This document shows, in pieces, positions 30,326 through 39,838 of a stretch of 64,000 nucleotides of DNA. A program made the position numbers and the translations under genes. The number at the start of each line of letters is the position of its first letter. Positions within the stretch are counted from its first letter, which is position 1. The notes below the pieces were generated by a model that saw only the letters and a list, made by a program, of their open reading frames with translations, was not told the origin of the DNA and searched no databases. Source of the DNA: Ciceribacter lividus (GTDB taxonomy: Bacteria > Pseudomonadota > Alphaproteobacteria > Rhizobiales > Rhizobiaceae); NCBI RefSeq assembly GCF_003337715.1, contig NZ_QPIX01000004.1, positions 1-64,000 of the forward strand, in the 5' to 3' direction.

Positions 30326-31687
30326 TCAGCTGTGGTACGCGGCTTCGCCGTGCGATGCGAGGTCGAGACCTTCGCGCTCTGCTTCCGGAGCAACACGCAG
30401 GCCGATGATCAGGTCGGTGATCTTGTAGAGGATGATCGAGCCGATACCGGTCCATGCGATGGTGACGAGAACAGCCTTGATCTGAACGATGACCTGAGCG
30501 CCCATGGTGACGCCTTCAGCATAGCCGATGCCGCCGAGGCTTGCCGAAGCCAGTACGCCGGTGCCGATAGCGCCGAACATGCCACCGATTCCGTGAACGC
30601 CGAAGACGTCAGCCGTATCGTCGTAGCCGAACTTGTTCTTCACGACAGAGACGAAGAAGAAGCAAAGCGGGGAAACGAGCAAGCCGAGAATGATGGAGCC
30701 CATCGGACCGGCAATACCTGCAGCCGGCGTAACGGCAACGAGACCAGCAACCATGCCGGAGATCGCGCCGAGGACGGAAGCCTTGCCGCGGACGATCTTT
30801 TCAACCAGCGACCAGGAGAGGGTTGCTGCGGCGGTGGCAACGAAGGTGTTGACGGTTGCGAGCATTGCGCCGCCAGAAGCTTCGAGGTTGGAACCGGCGT
30901 TGAAGCCGAACCAGCCGAACCACAGCATGGCAGCGCCAACCATGGAAAGCGTCAGCGAATGCGGAGCCATCATGTCTTTGCCGAAGCCAATGCGCTTGCC
31001 AACCATGATCGCACCGATCAGGCCTGCAATACCGGCGTTGATGTGAACGACCGTGCCGCCAGCGAAGTCGAGAGCGCCCCAGCTGAAGAGAAGGCCGTTG
31101 GCGTCCCAGACCATGTGAGCGACCGGGAAGTAGACGAAAGTAACCCAAAGTGCGCAGAACAGAACCGAAGCGCCGAACTTGATGCGCTCAGCGTAAGCGC
31201 CGATGATCAGGCCGGGTGTGATGGCTGCGAAGGTCATCTGGAACAGCATGAAGATGTATTCCGGAATGACGGCATCAGAGAAGGTCGCAGCCGTGCTGTC
31301 CGGTGTGATACCGGCCAGGAACATCTTGGCGGTGCCGCCGAAGAACGGATTTGTGCCGCCGCCGAATGCGAACGAGTAGCCATAGACGACCCAGATGATC
31401 ATCACGGTGCAGGCGATAACCGTCGTCTGCATAAGGACCGACAGCATGTTCTTGGTGCGAACAAGGCCGCCATAGAAGAGAGCGAGACCCGGGATGGTCA
31501 TGAACAGCACGAGGATGGTGCTGAGGAACATGAAGGTCGTGTCGCCCTTGTTCGGAACGGGCGCTGCAGCGGCGGCTTCGGCGACCGCAGGCGCAGCCTC
31601 CTGCGCGAAGGCCACGACCGGCGCCAGCAGGGCGGCCGAAGCGGCGCCGATACGGGCGCAAGTGGAAGAAAATTTGGCAAATGACAT
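30326..31687 (-). CDS. amtB: Ammonium transporter AmtB
   Basis: This is an Amt/Rh ammonium channel, 453 residues. An N-terminal signal-like segment ends ...APVVAFAQE, then a Pro/Ala linker, then eleven hydrophobic helices. Family motifs are FYGGLVRTKNMLSVLMQ, GGTVVHINAGIAGL (first channel His of the twin-His pair), GWFGFNAGS and DVFGVHGIGGMFGAIGTGV (second His). ATG 31687 is preferred after GGGGAG; an upstream ATG at 31711 lies almost against glnK. It is cotranscribed with glnK, whose product blocks the channel under N sufficiency. Confidence 0.97.
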   Translation of the reverse strand: MSFAKFSSTCARIGAASAALLAPVVAFAQEAAPAVAEAAAAAPVPNKGDTTFMFLSTILVLFMTIPGLALFYGGLVRTKNMLSVLMQTTVIACTVMIIWVVYGYSFAFGGGTNPFFGGTAKMFLAGITPDSTAATFSDAVIPEYIFMLFQMTFAAITPGLIIGAYAERIKFGASVLFCALWVTFVYFPVAHMVWDANGLLFSWGALDFAGGTVVHINAGIAGLIGAIMVGKRIGFGKDMMAPHSLTLSMVGAAMLWFGWFGFNAGSNLEASGGAMLATVNTFVATAAATLSWSLVEKIVRGKASVLGAISGMVAGLVAVTPAAGIAGPMGSIILGLLVSPLCFFFVSVVKNKFGYDDTADVFGVHGIGGMFGAIGTGVLASASLGGIGYAEGVTMGAQVIVQIKAVLVTIAWTGIGSIILYKITDLIIGLRVAPEAEREGLDLASHGEAAYHS

Positions 31688-31714
31688 CAGAAAGACTCCC
31701 CTAGCGGCCATTTC

Positions 31715-32122
<408 letters not shown>

Positions 32123-32142
32123 TCAGCGACCAGCGTGAGACA

Positions 32143-32158
32143 TTCAAAGGGCGTGCCA
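32143..32158 (-). promoter_or_regulatory. Sigma-54-type promoter of glnK-amtB
   Basis: On the minus strand this reads TGGCACG, four bases, then TTGAA. It matches the -24 element fully and the -12 element except for one base of the conserved GC (consensus TTGCA). It lies about 90 bases upstream of the glnK ATG. Upstream, GTGCC and GGCAC half-sites 13 bases apart (about 32193-32215) do not fit the classical NtrC spacing. Confidence 0.65.
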
Positions 32159-32262
32159 GATTCTGGGTGCCATATAAGTTATTGAAATGTAAAAGCTATA
32201 GTGTGCCCGTTCAATAAAGCGGCACGAAAAGGATATTCATCTGATAAAAATATAGGCAGATT

Positions 32263-33165
32263 CTATTTTTTGCCTTCGTTTTCATCATTTGCACGATTGC
32301 GGATCAGACCCTCTTGCGCAACCGAGGCGATCAGCTGACCAGACCGCGAATAGAGGCTCCCGCGTGTCATGCCTCTTGCGCCCGAAGCACTGGGGCTGTC
32401 CTGCGTGTAAAGCATCCAGTCTCCGAGGTCGCAGGGACGATGAAACCACATTGCGTGGTCGAGGCTCGCAACCTGGAGGTTGGGATCAAAAATTGACGTG
32501 CCGTGCGCGTAGAGCGAGGTATCCAGCAACGTCATATCGGAAAGATAGGCGAGGATGGCCGCTTGGTAACGATGATCGTCGGGCACCGCTCCCACTGCAC
32601 GAACCCAGATGTGTGCGGTTGGTTCCAGCTTTTCCTTGGAGACATAGTGGATGAGCGAAACCGGTCTGATCTCGATCGGACGGTTACGCCCCCAATACCG
32701 CCGCACGTTCTCGGGCGCATCCGCGAGGAAGATTTCCTTAAACTCCTTTTCGCCGATCAGTTGTTCCGGTGGAGGAACTTCTGGCATCGCCACCTGATGG
32801 TCGAAACCGGGTTCCTCCAGCTGGAAGGAGGCCGACATCGAGAAGATCGCTTTGCCGTGCTGGACCGCGACAACGCGGCGGGTTGTGAAGCTTGCGCCGT
32901 CACGAATGCGCTCGACCTGATAAATGATCGGCACGGATGGGTCCCCGGGACGCATGAAATAGGCGTGGAGGGAATGGACGAGACGGTCATCCTCGACGCA
33001 GCGCTGCGCCGCCATCAATGCCTGGGCAATGACCTGCCCACCGAAGACGCGTTGCCAACCGTTCTGCGGGCTGCTTCCGCGAAAGAGGTTCTCCTCCAGC
33101 TTCTCGATATCGAGGGTCTTGATGAGACCGTCCATCGCACTGGGTTCTTCGTTCTGCTGCGACAT
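32263..33165 (-). CDS. tesB: Acyl-CoA thioesterase II TesB
   Basis: TesB hydrolyses medium- and long-chain acyl-CoAs. The 300 residues form a double hotdog. The first half has NGWQRVFGGQVIAQALMAA and LHAYFMRPGDPSVPIIYQVERIRDGASFTTRRV. The second half has LAYLSDMTLLDTSLYAHG and ASLDHAMWFHRPCDLGDWMLYTQDSPSASGARG, with the catalytic Asp/Thr/Gln positions typical of TesB. The start is at ATG 33165 (MSQQNEE); 33183 is possible. It diverges from the FAD hydroxylase gene. Confidence 0.95.
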   Translation of the reverse strand: MSQQNEEPSAMDGLIKTLDIEKLEENLFRGSSPQNGWQRVFGGQVIAQALMAAQRCVEDDRLVHSLHAYFMRPGDPSVPIIYQVERIRDGASFTTRRVVAVQHGKAIFSMSASFQLEEPGFDHQVAMPEVPPPEQLIGEKEFKEIFLADAPENVRRYWGRNRPIEIRPVSLIHYVSKEKLEPTAHIWVRAVGAVPDDHRYQAAILAYLSDMTLLDTSLYAHGTSIFDPNLQVASLDHAMWFHRPCDLGDWMLYTQDSPSASGARGMTRGSLYSRSGQLIASVAQEGLIRNRANDENEGKK

Positions 33166-33250
33166 GTTATGAAGGCCTCGCATGTAGGAAGAAGTTCAAG
33201 GCTGATCTATATAGGTGCCTTGCCACACACAAGTGCTAATGGAGTGCGTG

Positions 33251-34468
33251 ATGTTGGATATGTTGGTCGTCGGCGGCGGATATGTCGGGCTTTCGGTGGC
33301 GCTGGCGGTCAAGCAGGCCGCGCCGCATCTGTCCGTGGAGGTCGTCGAGGCCGCCCCGGAAGACGCCTGGAAGAAGGACCCCCGTGCCTCGGCGATCATT
33401 GCGGCGGCCATCCGCATGCTGGAAGTTTTCGGGATATGGGATCGCATCGAGCCGGAGGCGCAGCCGATCACCAGGATGATCGTGACCGATTCAAAGACGT
33501 CCGACCCCGTCCGACCGGTTTTCCTCACGTTTGACGGTGCGGTCGAGGAAGGGCGACCGTTTGCCTATATGATACCGAATGTGGCCATGGTGGGTGCACT
33601 GAGGGACGCCTGCGCCAAGGCTGGTGTCGCCATTCGGCATGGGTTGCGCGCCACAGGATTCGAAAATGGTCCGGCTGCCGCAGCGTTGACGCTCTCCGAT
33701 GGGACGGTGCTGTCCGCCCGACTCGTCGTTGCTTGCGACGGCGTGCGCTCAAAACTGAGAGACATGGCCGGAATCAAGACAATCACCTGGGACTACGGCC
33801 AGTCTGGCATCGTCACGACCGTCGAGCATGAGCGGCCGCATGGTGGCTGCGCCGAAGAGCATTTCCTTCCCGCCGGACCCTTCGCCATCCTGCCGTTGAA
33901 AGGCAATCGCTCGTCCCTCGTGTGGACGGAGCGCACGGAAGAGGCCGACCGGCTCGTTTCTGCCGACGATCTCGTGTTCGAGGAAGAACTGGAACGTCGT
34001 TTCGGTTTCAAGCTGGGCTCTATACGGGCGGTAGGCGACCGACGTGCCTTCCCGCTTGGACTGACATTGGCACGTGCCTTCGTCGCACCGCGCCTTGCGC
34101 TCGCAGGCGATGCTGCCCATGGCATTCATCCGATCTCGGGTCAGGGTCTGAATCTCGGCTTCAAGGACGTGGCAGCGCTTGCCCAGACAGTGGTCGAGGC
34201 GGACCGTATCGGCCTTGATATCGGCGATCTCAACGTACTCGAACGTTACCAGGAGTGGCGGCGCTTCGACACCTTCCGCATGGGTGTGACGACGGACGTG
34301 CTGAACCGCCTGTTCTCGAACGACGTGTCACCTATTCGAGCCATGCGCGATTTCGGATTGGGCCTTGTCGATCGGCTTCCGGGACTGAAATCGTACTTCA
34401 TTCGTGAAGCGGCCGGAACCGGAGGGGGCGCCGAGCAACCGCGACTTCTGGCGGGCCAGCCGCTTTAA
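33251..34468 (+). CDS. UbiH/UbiF-family FAD-dependent hydroxylase
   Basis: This is a 405-residue flavoprotein monooxygenase of the UbiH/UbiF/COQ6 family, probably hydroxylating a ubiquinone precursor ring. It has the N-terminal FAD-binding GGGYVGLSVAL motif, the middle ACDGVRSKLRDMAG segment and the C-terminal GDAAHGIHPISGQGLNLGFKD motif. Which ring position it acts on (C1, C5 or C6; UbiL-like enzymes cover several) cannot be told. ATG 33251 is chosen over 33239 and 33215 because GGAG and the family N-terminus favour it. Confidence 0.9.
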   Translation: MLDMLVVGGGYVGLSVALAVKQAAPHLSVEVVEAAPEDAWKKDPRASAIIAAAIRMLEVFGIWDRIEPEAQPITRMIVTDSKTSDPVRPVFLTFDGAVEEGRPFAYMIPNVAMVGALRDACAKAGVAIRHGLRATGFENGPAAAALTLSDGTVLSARLVVACDGVRSKLRDMAGIKTITWDYGQSGIVTTVEHERPHGGCAEEHFLPAGPFAILPLKGNRSSLVWTERTEEADRLVSADDLVFEEELERRFGFKLGSIRAVGDRRAFPLGLTLARAFVAPRLALAGDAAHGIHPISGQGLNLGFKDVAALAQTVVEADRIGLDIGDLNVLERYQEWRRFDTFRMGVTTDVLNRLFSNDVSPIRAMRDFGLGLVDRLPGLKSYFIREAAGTGGGAEQPRLLAGQPL

Positions 34469-34480
34469 TCGGTCGCGTCG

Positions 34481-34669
34481 TCAGTCTTCGAGCCTGCGCG
34501 CTTCGGATACGAGCATGATCGCGACGCCGTCGCGAACCGGATAGGCGAGCTTCGCCTTTTCCGAAACCAGTTCGTTTTTCTGTCGGTCATAGGTCAGGTG
34601 GGTTTGTGTCAGCGGACAGACGAGAAGCTCCAGAAGCTTCGGATCGACTGTGCTCGTTCGGCTATCCAT
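34481..34669 (-). CDS. UPF0434/Trm112-like protein
   Basis: This is a 62-residue small protein of the YcaR/UPF0434 family, related to the Trm112 zinc-ribbon fold. The core [42 protein letters not shown] is complete, though only one of the usual cysteines is present. The start is at ATG 34669 ([11 protein letters not shown]). It lies 10 bases after the Lon-N gene and converges with the hydroxylase. Confidence 0.88.
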   Translation of the reverse strand: MDSRTSTVDPKLLELLVCPLTQTHLTYDRQKNELVSEKAKLAYPVRDGVAIMLVSEARRLED

Positions 34670-34679
34670 ACCGGTCGCC

Positions 34680-35357
34680 CTACTGGAGAATCGTGTCGGG
34701 GTCGCCAAACTCGCGCGCAAGAGCGATCTCGGTGATCGCAATCAGCGTTTCGGCACGGCTGCGCATGTCCGGAGCCTCGAGGAGCGCTTGCTTTTCTGCC
34801 GGGCCGAAGGGCGACATCATCGACAGGGAGGTCACGAGCGTCGTGTTGCTTGCACGCTCGACGCTTTCCCAGTCGGCTTCCAGTTTGTTCGCCTCGAGGT
34901 AGGCGCGAAAGGCGGCGAGAAGTGCGTTGCGATCGATCGTCGCCTCTTCGTCCGCATCGGAAAGGTCGGCAAAAAAGGGCGCAATCCGAAAGCTGCGGTA
35001 GGGGCGATGACTTGCGATCTCCTCCATCAGCCGGAAGCGACATACGCCGCCGAGCGACGTGATGTAGCGTCCATCGCCCGTCTCCCCGAAGGAAGTAATT
35101 CGGCCAATACAACCGACCTTACAGAGCGCCGGTCCCGACACGGGTTCGCTCGCGAACGTTCCCTGGAATGCTGGTTGGACGACGCCGATCAAGCGGTTAC
35201 CCGCCAGCGCCTCGTCGAACATCTCAAGGTAGCGCGGCTCGAAGATGTTGAGCGGCAATTGTCCGCCGGGCAGCAACAAAACGCCGCTCAAGGGGAAGAC
35301 TGGCAGGACTGCCGGCAAGTCCTTTTCCGTCAGATATCTCGCATTGCCAACTTTCAT
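34680..35357 (-). CDS. Lon N-terminal (LAN) domain protein
   Basis: This is a 225-residue protein consisting of the Lon substrate-binding domain alone, without the AAA or protease parts. The motif [34 protein letters not shown] is followed by [29 protein letters not shown]. Such proteins are widespread in rhizobia; an adaptor role in proteolysis is a guess. The start is at ATG 35357 ([13 protein letters not shown]). It is part of a minus-strand chain with the YbbN-like gene upstream and the UPF0434 gene downstream. Confidence 0.88.
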   Translation of the reverse strand: MKVGNARYLTEKDLPAVLPVFPLSGVLLLPGGQLPLNIFEPRYLEMFDEALAGNRLIGVVQPAFQGTFASEPVSGPALCKVGCIGRITSFGETGDGRYITSLGGVCRFRLMEEIASHRPYRSFRIAPFFADLSDADEEATIDRNALLAAFRAYLEANKLEADWESVERASNTTLVTSLSMMSPFGPAEKQALLEAPDMRSRAETLIAITEIALAREFGDPDTILQ

Positions 35358-35448
35358 CAATGCACTCCCGGTACGGGCCGAAAAGCCGCCCATACCTTTC
35401 AATATGTGGTTCGTGCCGAAGCGAACTCAAGAAGCGCTTGATCGATCG

Positions 35449-36405
35449 TCAGGAAAAGAGGATCGACGAAAGCTTCCTTCGGGCCATGGCTGTCACCGGG
35501 TCCTTTGCACCCCATACATCAAAGAACTGCAAGAGCTGGCGACGGGCGCCATCATCATCGAAAGCCCGGTCGCGACGCATGATCATCAACAGGTGCTCCG
35601 CCGCTTCCTCGCGCCGCCCCTGCACGTTCAGGATCTTGGCAAGCTTCATGCGGGCTTCGTGATTGTCCGGGTCGAGAGACAGTTCGTGCTCGAGCGCTTG
35701 CGGATCTCCGAGCTTGCGAGCCTCGCTGATCTGCTCCAGCTTCCTGGTCACAGCCTGCAGTTCCGGCGCCTTGGCAAGGGGCTCGGGAAGATTGGCAACG
35801 AGCTGCGACGCGCGCTCGTGCTGACCGGTGCCAAGCATGCATTCCGCGATGCCCGCTATCGCACGCACGTTTTCGGGATCGGCTTGCATCACGGCTCCGA
35901 AAAGCTGTGCGGCTCCTTCGAAGTTTCCTGCGGCGACGAGACCGTCGGCCTCGTCGAGCGCCGCCGTCAGCTCGGCTTCGCCGGTGTTGCCTTCAGGGCC
36001 GGCCAGCTTGTCGATGAACTGCCGGACCTGGCTCTCGGGAATGGCGCCCATGAACCCGTCGACCGGTTGACCGTTGACGAAGGCGACGACGGCCGGGATC
36101 GACTGAATGCCGAGCTGCCCGGGAATGGCCGGATGGTCGTCGATGTTGAGCTTTACCAGTTTGACGCGGCCGTTCGATTCGTTGACTACCTTCTCGATTA
36201 CCGGCGCCAGTTGACGGCAGGGCCCGCACCACGGTGCCCAGAAGTCGACCAGCACAGGCTGCTTGCGGGATTCGTCAAGAACGTCCTTCGCAAAGCCCGC
36301 GGTCGTCGTGTCCCTGATGTGGCTTCGCGGCGGGGTATCTCCCAAATGAGCATGGCCCGTCATCTGGCCACCAAAACCGCTATAGGGATTGCTGTTGTCG
36401 CTCAT
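35449..36405 (-). CDS. YbbN/CnoX-like thioredoxin-TPR chaperedoxin
   Basis: The 318 residues comprise a thioredoxin domain (about 30-140) with an intact W59-C-G-P-C63 active site, followed by TPR-like helices (about 150-318). In E. coli YbbN/CnoX the second cysteine is lost and the protein protects substrates for GroEL/DnaK. Here the complete CGPC suggests real oxidoreductase activity. The TPR part repeats LxxAxxLF-like helices (GNFEGAAQLFGAVMQADPENVRAIAGIAECML). It lies upstream of the Lon-N gene. Confidence 0.92.
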   Translation of the reverse strand: MSDNSNPYSGFGGQMTGHAHLGDTPPRSHIRDTTTAGFAKDVLDESRKQPVLVDFWAPWCGPCRQLAPVIEKVVNESNGRVKLVKLNIDDHPAIPGQLGIQSIPAVVAFVNGQPVDGFMGAIPESQVRQFIDKLAGPEGNTGEAELTAALDEADGLVAAGNFEGAAQLFGAVMQADPENVRAIAGIAECMLGTGQHERASQLVANLPEPLAKAPELQAVTRKLEQISEARKLGDPQALEHELSLDPDNHEARMKLAKILNVQGRREEAAEHLLMIMRRDRAFDDDGARRQLLQFFDVWGAKDPVTAMARRKLSSILFS

Positions 36406-36464
36406 CAGAATACTCCGCCGTTGATGGCCGCCTGGGGCCTTCGGTGTGTCGCTAAGATCGTATG

Positions 36465-36971
36465 TCAGGCCGTTACTTTCAAGACAAGCGGTGTATGTCC
36501 GGTTGCTTCAAGAAAGCGCAGCAAGTCGTCACGAGCCACCGATGTCGTAGCGTCGTTCGACAGGGGGTGACCGTTGACGATGTCTTCTTTCATGAGATCG
36601 GAATCGAGCACAAACGTGACGTTGTGGCCGGTATCGTTGATCGCCCCGAAGACGGTTACCGCACCCGGGATGACGCCGAGGTATTCCATGAGCTTTTCCG
36701 GTCTGCCGAACGAGACGCGACCTGAGGCGCCGAGGATCGTGTGTACCGTCTTCAGGTCCACGACGGCGTTCTCCTCGACGGTCAGAAGAAAATACCGATC
36801 CTTCTTGTCCTTGACGAAGAGGTTCTTGGTGTGGCCGCCGGGAATCTCATCGCGAAGCGCGACCGATTCCGCGACCGTGAACACGGGCGGATGATATTTG
36901 GTCTTATGGCCGATCTTCAGCTCATCGAGCAGCTGGAAGAGGTCACTGGCGGCTTTTGGGGTATTCGTCAT
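36465..36971 (-). CDS. Prolyl-tRNA deacylase / YbaK-EbsC domain protein
   Basis: This is a 168-residue stand-alone editing-domain protein of the ProX/YbaK superfamily, likely clearing mischarged aminoacyl-tRNA such as Ala- or Cys-tRNA(Pro). Motifs are HPPVFTVAESVALRDEIPGGHTKNLFVKDKKDRYFLLTVEENAVVDLK, with the conserved GxxxKNLFL-type lysine, and PGAVTVFGAINDTGHNVTFVLD. ATG 36971 is preferred; the extended frame to 37055 is not family-like. Confidence 0.9.
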   Translation of the reverse strand: MTNTPKAASDLFQLLDELKIGHKTKYHPPVFTVAESVALRDEIPGGHTKNLFVKDKKDRYFLLTVEENAVVDLKTVHTILGASGRVSFGRPEKLMEYLGVIPGAVTVFGAINDTGHNVTFVLDSDLMKEDIVNGHPLSNDATTSVARDDLLRFLEATGHTPLVLKVTA

Positions 36972-37231
36972 GACTGTCTCTCGGGAAAAGCGTTCGGGGG
37001 GCCGGGTTGTCCGGCAGAATGATTGATTGATACGGTCGGCGACTTGCGTTGGCAATCACAGACGTTATCGCTCAGGCGGGCGTTTTCCCTTGTTTCCCAA
37101 CAAGTTGAAAAAATTCTGGACGATTTCGTCATTTCCCTGTTGCATTTGAAAAACGGTTAGGCCATATAGCGCCCGTCGCCGCAACACGGATGACCCACGA
37201 TCCATCGACTACCCCCGGATCGCGGATATGA

Positions 37232-37306
37232 GCGGGTGTAGCTCAGGGGTAGAGCACAACCTTGCCAAGGTTGGGGTCGGGCGTTCGAATCGCCTCACCC
37301 GCTCCA
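37232..37306 (+). tRNA. tRNA-Gly (anticodon GCC)
   Basis: This is a complete cloverleaf. The acceptor GCGGGTG (37232-37238) pairs with CACCCGC (37296-37302), with discriminator T and encoded CCA. The D arm is GCTCAGGGGTAGAGC. The anticodon stem is CAACC/GGTTG around TTGCCAA (anticodon GCC), and the T arm contains GTTCGAATC. The upstream 36972-37231 contains no gene, only AT-richer sequence that presumably holds the promoter. Confidence 0.98.
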
Positions 37307-37470
37307 ATTCTCCGAAATAAATGAGATCAGGCCAGGCCATCGGAGATGGAATAGCCGCTTTGCGGCTGGTCGTCGCCCGCCGTTTACGGGCTCCGGCATT
37401 TCCCTCAGGAGAATTGCCGGAGGGCGCACTTGGCGCGTACACCTGTCGGTGCACTCGGTCTTCTCTGGCT

Positions 37471-38481
37471 TCATGCCTTTGAGAAAACGTAATCCGTCTC
37501 TTGTCGCAGGAGTTCGCCCGGACGCAGAACGGCGCTCGGAAAATTCGGGTGGTTGATTGCGTCCGGCCACGTCTGGGTTTCCAGGCAGAATCCGGCGAAC
37601 GGACCATACCGGCGACCCTCGAGCCCTGCGACGGGAACATTGAGCTTTGCGCTGGCATAGAATTGAACGCCCGGCTCCGTCGTCCGTACTTCCATGGCAA
37701 CACCAGAGGTAATGCTGCGAGCAATCGCTACTGTGCGCTTTTCGACACGTGAGGGCGAAAGGCAGAAGTTGCGATCGTAGAGAACACGCTGTCCATCCAG
37801 CTGGCGGTCCATCGGTGACATTGTCCGGAAGTCGAACGGCGTGCCGTCGACCGGACGAATTTCTCCGGTCGGGATCAGTCGGTCATCGACCGGCAGATAG
37901 GCGTCGGCGGCGAGCATCAGGTCGTGGCCGAGGGCATCTTCTCGACCATCGAGGTTGAAATACGAATGCTGGCAGACGTTTGCGAGCGTCGGACGGTCGG
38001 TGGTCGATGTGTAGACAACGGACAGAACGCCGTGCTCTCGAAGGGCATAGGTCGCCGTGATCGAGCAGTTTCCGGGATAGCCGGCACGGCCGTCCGGATC
38101 CACGATTGCCAGTTCGACACGATCGGGCGCCAGGCTGACGATGTCCCAGTTGCGTTTGGCGATACCGTCGCTGCCGCCGTGAAGGTGCCCGGTGCCGTTT
38201 TCGTTGCGTTCAAGCTGGTATTCTTTGCCGTCCAGTGTGAGGCATCCGTTGGCGATACGATTGGCGCATCGCCCGGGCGTGGCGCCGAAATAGGGGGAAT
38301 GGCGCGGGTAGTCGTCGAAGGTTTCGAAGCCGAGGACGAGCGGATGGCTATGTCCTTCAAGGCGCAGATCCTGGATCACCGCTCCCCAGGTCATCACCTT
38401 CATCGTCAGCCCGCCGCCCTCGAGAGTCACCCTGTAGACCGGGTCACCCGCCGCCGTCTGCCCGAAGAGTTCGCGTTCCAT
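37471..38481 (-). CDS. galM: Aldose 1-epimerase (GalM family)
   Basis: This mutarotase interconverts alpha and beta anomers of aldoses. The 336 residues carry FGATPGRCANRIANG, the His in GHLHGGSDGIAKRNWD, the catalytic His in TLANVCQHSYFNLDG and the Glu in FAGFCLETQTWPDAINHPNFPS. ATG 38481 is chosen because GGAGGAACC sits directly upstream; 38508 is in frame but unsupported. The sugar specificity is not evident. Confidence 0.93.
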   Translation of the reverse strand: MERELFGQTAAGDPVYRVTLEGGGLTMKVMTWGAVIQDLRLEGHSHPLVLGFETFDDYPRHSPYFGATPGRCANRIANGCLTLDGKEYQLERNENGTGHLHGGSDGIAKRNWDIVSLAPDRVELAIVDPDGRAGYPGNCSITATYALREHGVLSVVYTSTTDRPTLANVCQHSYFNLDGREDALGHDLMLAADAYLPVDDRLIPTGEIRPVDGTPFDFRTMSPMDRQLDGQRVLYDRNFCLSPSRVEKRTVAIARSITSGVAMEVRTTEPGVQFYASAKLNVPVAGLEGRRYGPFAGFCLETQTWPDAINHPNFPSAVLRPGELLRQETDYVFSKA

Positions 38482-38584
38482 GGTTCCTCCGCTCGAATTG
38501 CCGTTCATTTCCGCAACAGCTCACGCTGAGTGGTCTTCAGCCCGCCGCTGTTTCCCAGGAAAGGGGCTTGGGCCACAGCCCTGA

Positions 38585-39514
38585 TCAGGCCGATCGGTCG
38601 AGGCCGATGGCATTCAGTTCGTAGGGCGTCGTCTGGTAGATCTCGTTGATCCAGTTCCCAAAGAAGAGATGCGCATGGCTGCGCCAGCGGTTCAACGGTT
38701 TCTTCGCCGGATCGTCGTCGGGAAAGTAGTTGTGCGGCACCTTGATCGCCACGCCAGCTGCCACGTCGCGATTGTATTCGTCGGCCAAAGACGTTGAGTC
38801 ATATTCCACATGGTTGAACATGTAGAGGCGGTTTGCCGTCTTCTCGTGCACTAGGCAGACACCCATCTCGTCCGACTCCATCAGGATCTCGAGCCCTGGC
38901 ACCTTCTCTATGTCGGCCCGGCGCACTTCAGTCCAGCGCGAGACCGGAATCTGGAAGTCGTCGGAAAAGCCGTTCAGGTACACGGAGGACGGATTCAGAA
39001 TATGGTGGCGGTAGATCCCGAAAGCCTTCTCGCTCAGGAGGTACTTCGGCACGCCGTGGAAGTGGTAGATGGCCGCCATCGCGCCCCAGCAGACATTCAG
39101 CGTCGAATGGACGTTGGTCGTCGTCCAGTCGAGAATCTGCCGCAACTCGTCCCAGTAGGTGACCTCCTCGAAAGGCAGAGTTTCAATCGGCGCACCGGTG
39201 ATGATGAAACCGTCGAACTTGCGGTCGCGGACCTCCTCCCATGTCTGGTAGAAGGCAAGCAGATGCTCCTCCGGCGTATTCTTCGCCTTGTGCCCGCCGA
39301 TACGGACGAGGGACAGCTCCACCTGAAGCGGCGAGGCGCCGACCAACCGCGCCATCTGCACCTCGGTCTTGATCTTGTTCGGCATGAGGTTCAGAAGGCC
39401 GATCTGCAGGGGGCGAATGTCCTGGCGGATCGCAACCGTTTCGGTCATCACGCGCACGCCCTCGTGCACGAGAGTCTCGAAGGCAGGCAACGTATCGGGA
39501 ATCTTGATCGGCAT
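38585..39514 (-). CDS. metA: Homoserine O-acetyltransferase/succinyltransferase MetA
   Basis: MetA acylates homoserine, the first committed step of methionine synthesis. The 309 residues have the catalytic Cys142 (NVCWGAMAA), with the family His and Glu in the FNHVEYDS region. Residue 111 is Glu ([13 protein letters not shown]). Work on this family ties Glu111 to acetyl-CoA and Gly111 to succinyl-CoA use, so this is more likely an acetyltransferase despite the usual succinyl label. The start is at ATG 39514. It is preceded by a SAM-II riboswitch. Confidence 0.96.
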   Translation of the reverse strand: MPIKIPDTLPAFETLVHEGVRVMTETVAIRQDIRPLQIGLLNLMPNKIKTEVQMARLVGASPLQVELSLVRIGGHKAKNTPEEHLLAFYQTWEEVRDRKFDGFIITGAPIETLPFEEVTYWDELRQILDWTTTNVHSTLNVCWGAMAAIYHFHGVPKYLLSEKAFGIYRHHILNPSSVYLNGFSDDFQIPVSRWTEVRRADIEKVPGLEILMESDEMGVCLVHEKTANRLYMFNHVEYDSTSLADEYNRDVAAGVAIKVPHNYFPDDDPAKKPLNRWRSHAHLFFGNWINEIYQTTPYELNAIGLDRSA

Positions 39515-39624
39515 GTTCGAACTCGACCTTCCTTGCGGTGCAGTTGCAGCCACACATACAAAAACTGCCGGCGATCTTGCAGATCGCCATTGGTCCTCGG
39601 AAAGTCCTTCGGAGCTCGCCTCGG

Positions 39625-39680
39625 CCCTTTAGCGATTTGTTTAACGTGGCTGCAAGCCGGCCGGCCAAATCACCACGAGT
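39625..39680 (-). promoter_or_regulatory. SAM-II riboswitch upstream of metA
   Basis: On the minus strand the sequence reads CGTGGTGATTTG, then GGCTTGCAGCCACGTTAAA, then CAAATCGCTAAAGG. This is the conserved metA-motif pseudoknot: P1 CGTGG pairs with CCACG, P2 GATTTG pairs with CAAATC, and the loops are A-rich. It lies about 110 bases before the metA start. SAM binding should mask the downstream ribosome site and lower metA expression. The rest of the 324-base gap (39515-39838) shows no gene. Confidence 0.93.
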
Positions 39681-39838
39681 GTGGCTAGATACGCTCAGGT
39701 ACCCTGCCAGTCAACGGAAATCCAGCATTACTCTGGCCTGAACACGGCTTTGCAGCTTCCCTCCCGTACCATGAAGGCAAGTCGGTGTGGCCACCGATAT
39801 TCTTTCCTTTTCCTGACGAGATGCGCTATGGCGGGCGC

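Noticed and set aside
30119-31684. 521-codon plus-strand frame across amtB
   Set aside because: Acidic, repetitive translation opposite clear AmtB transmembrane motifs.
32190-32262. NtrC binding site upstream of glnK
   Set aside because: GTGCC/GGCAC halves are spaced 13 bases apart, not the five expected; kept only as a note.
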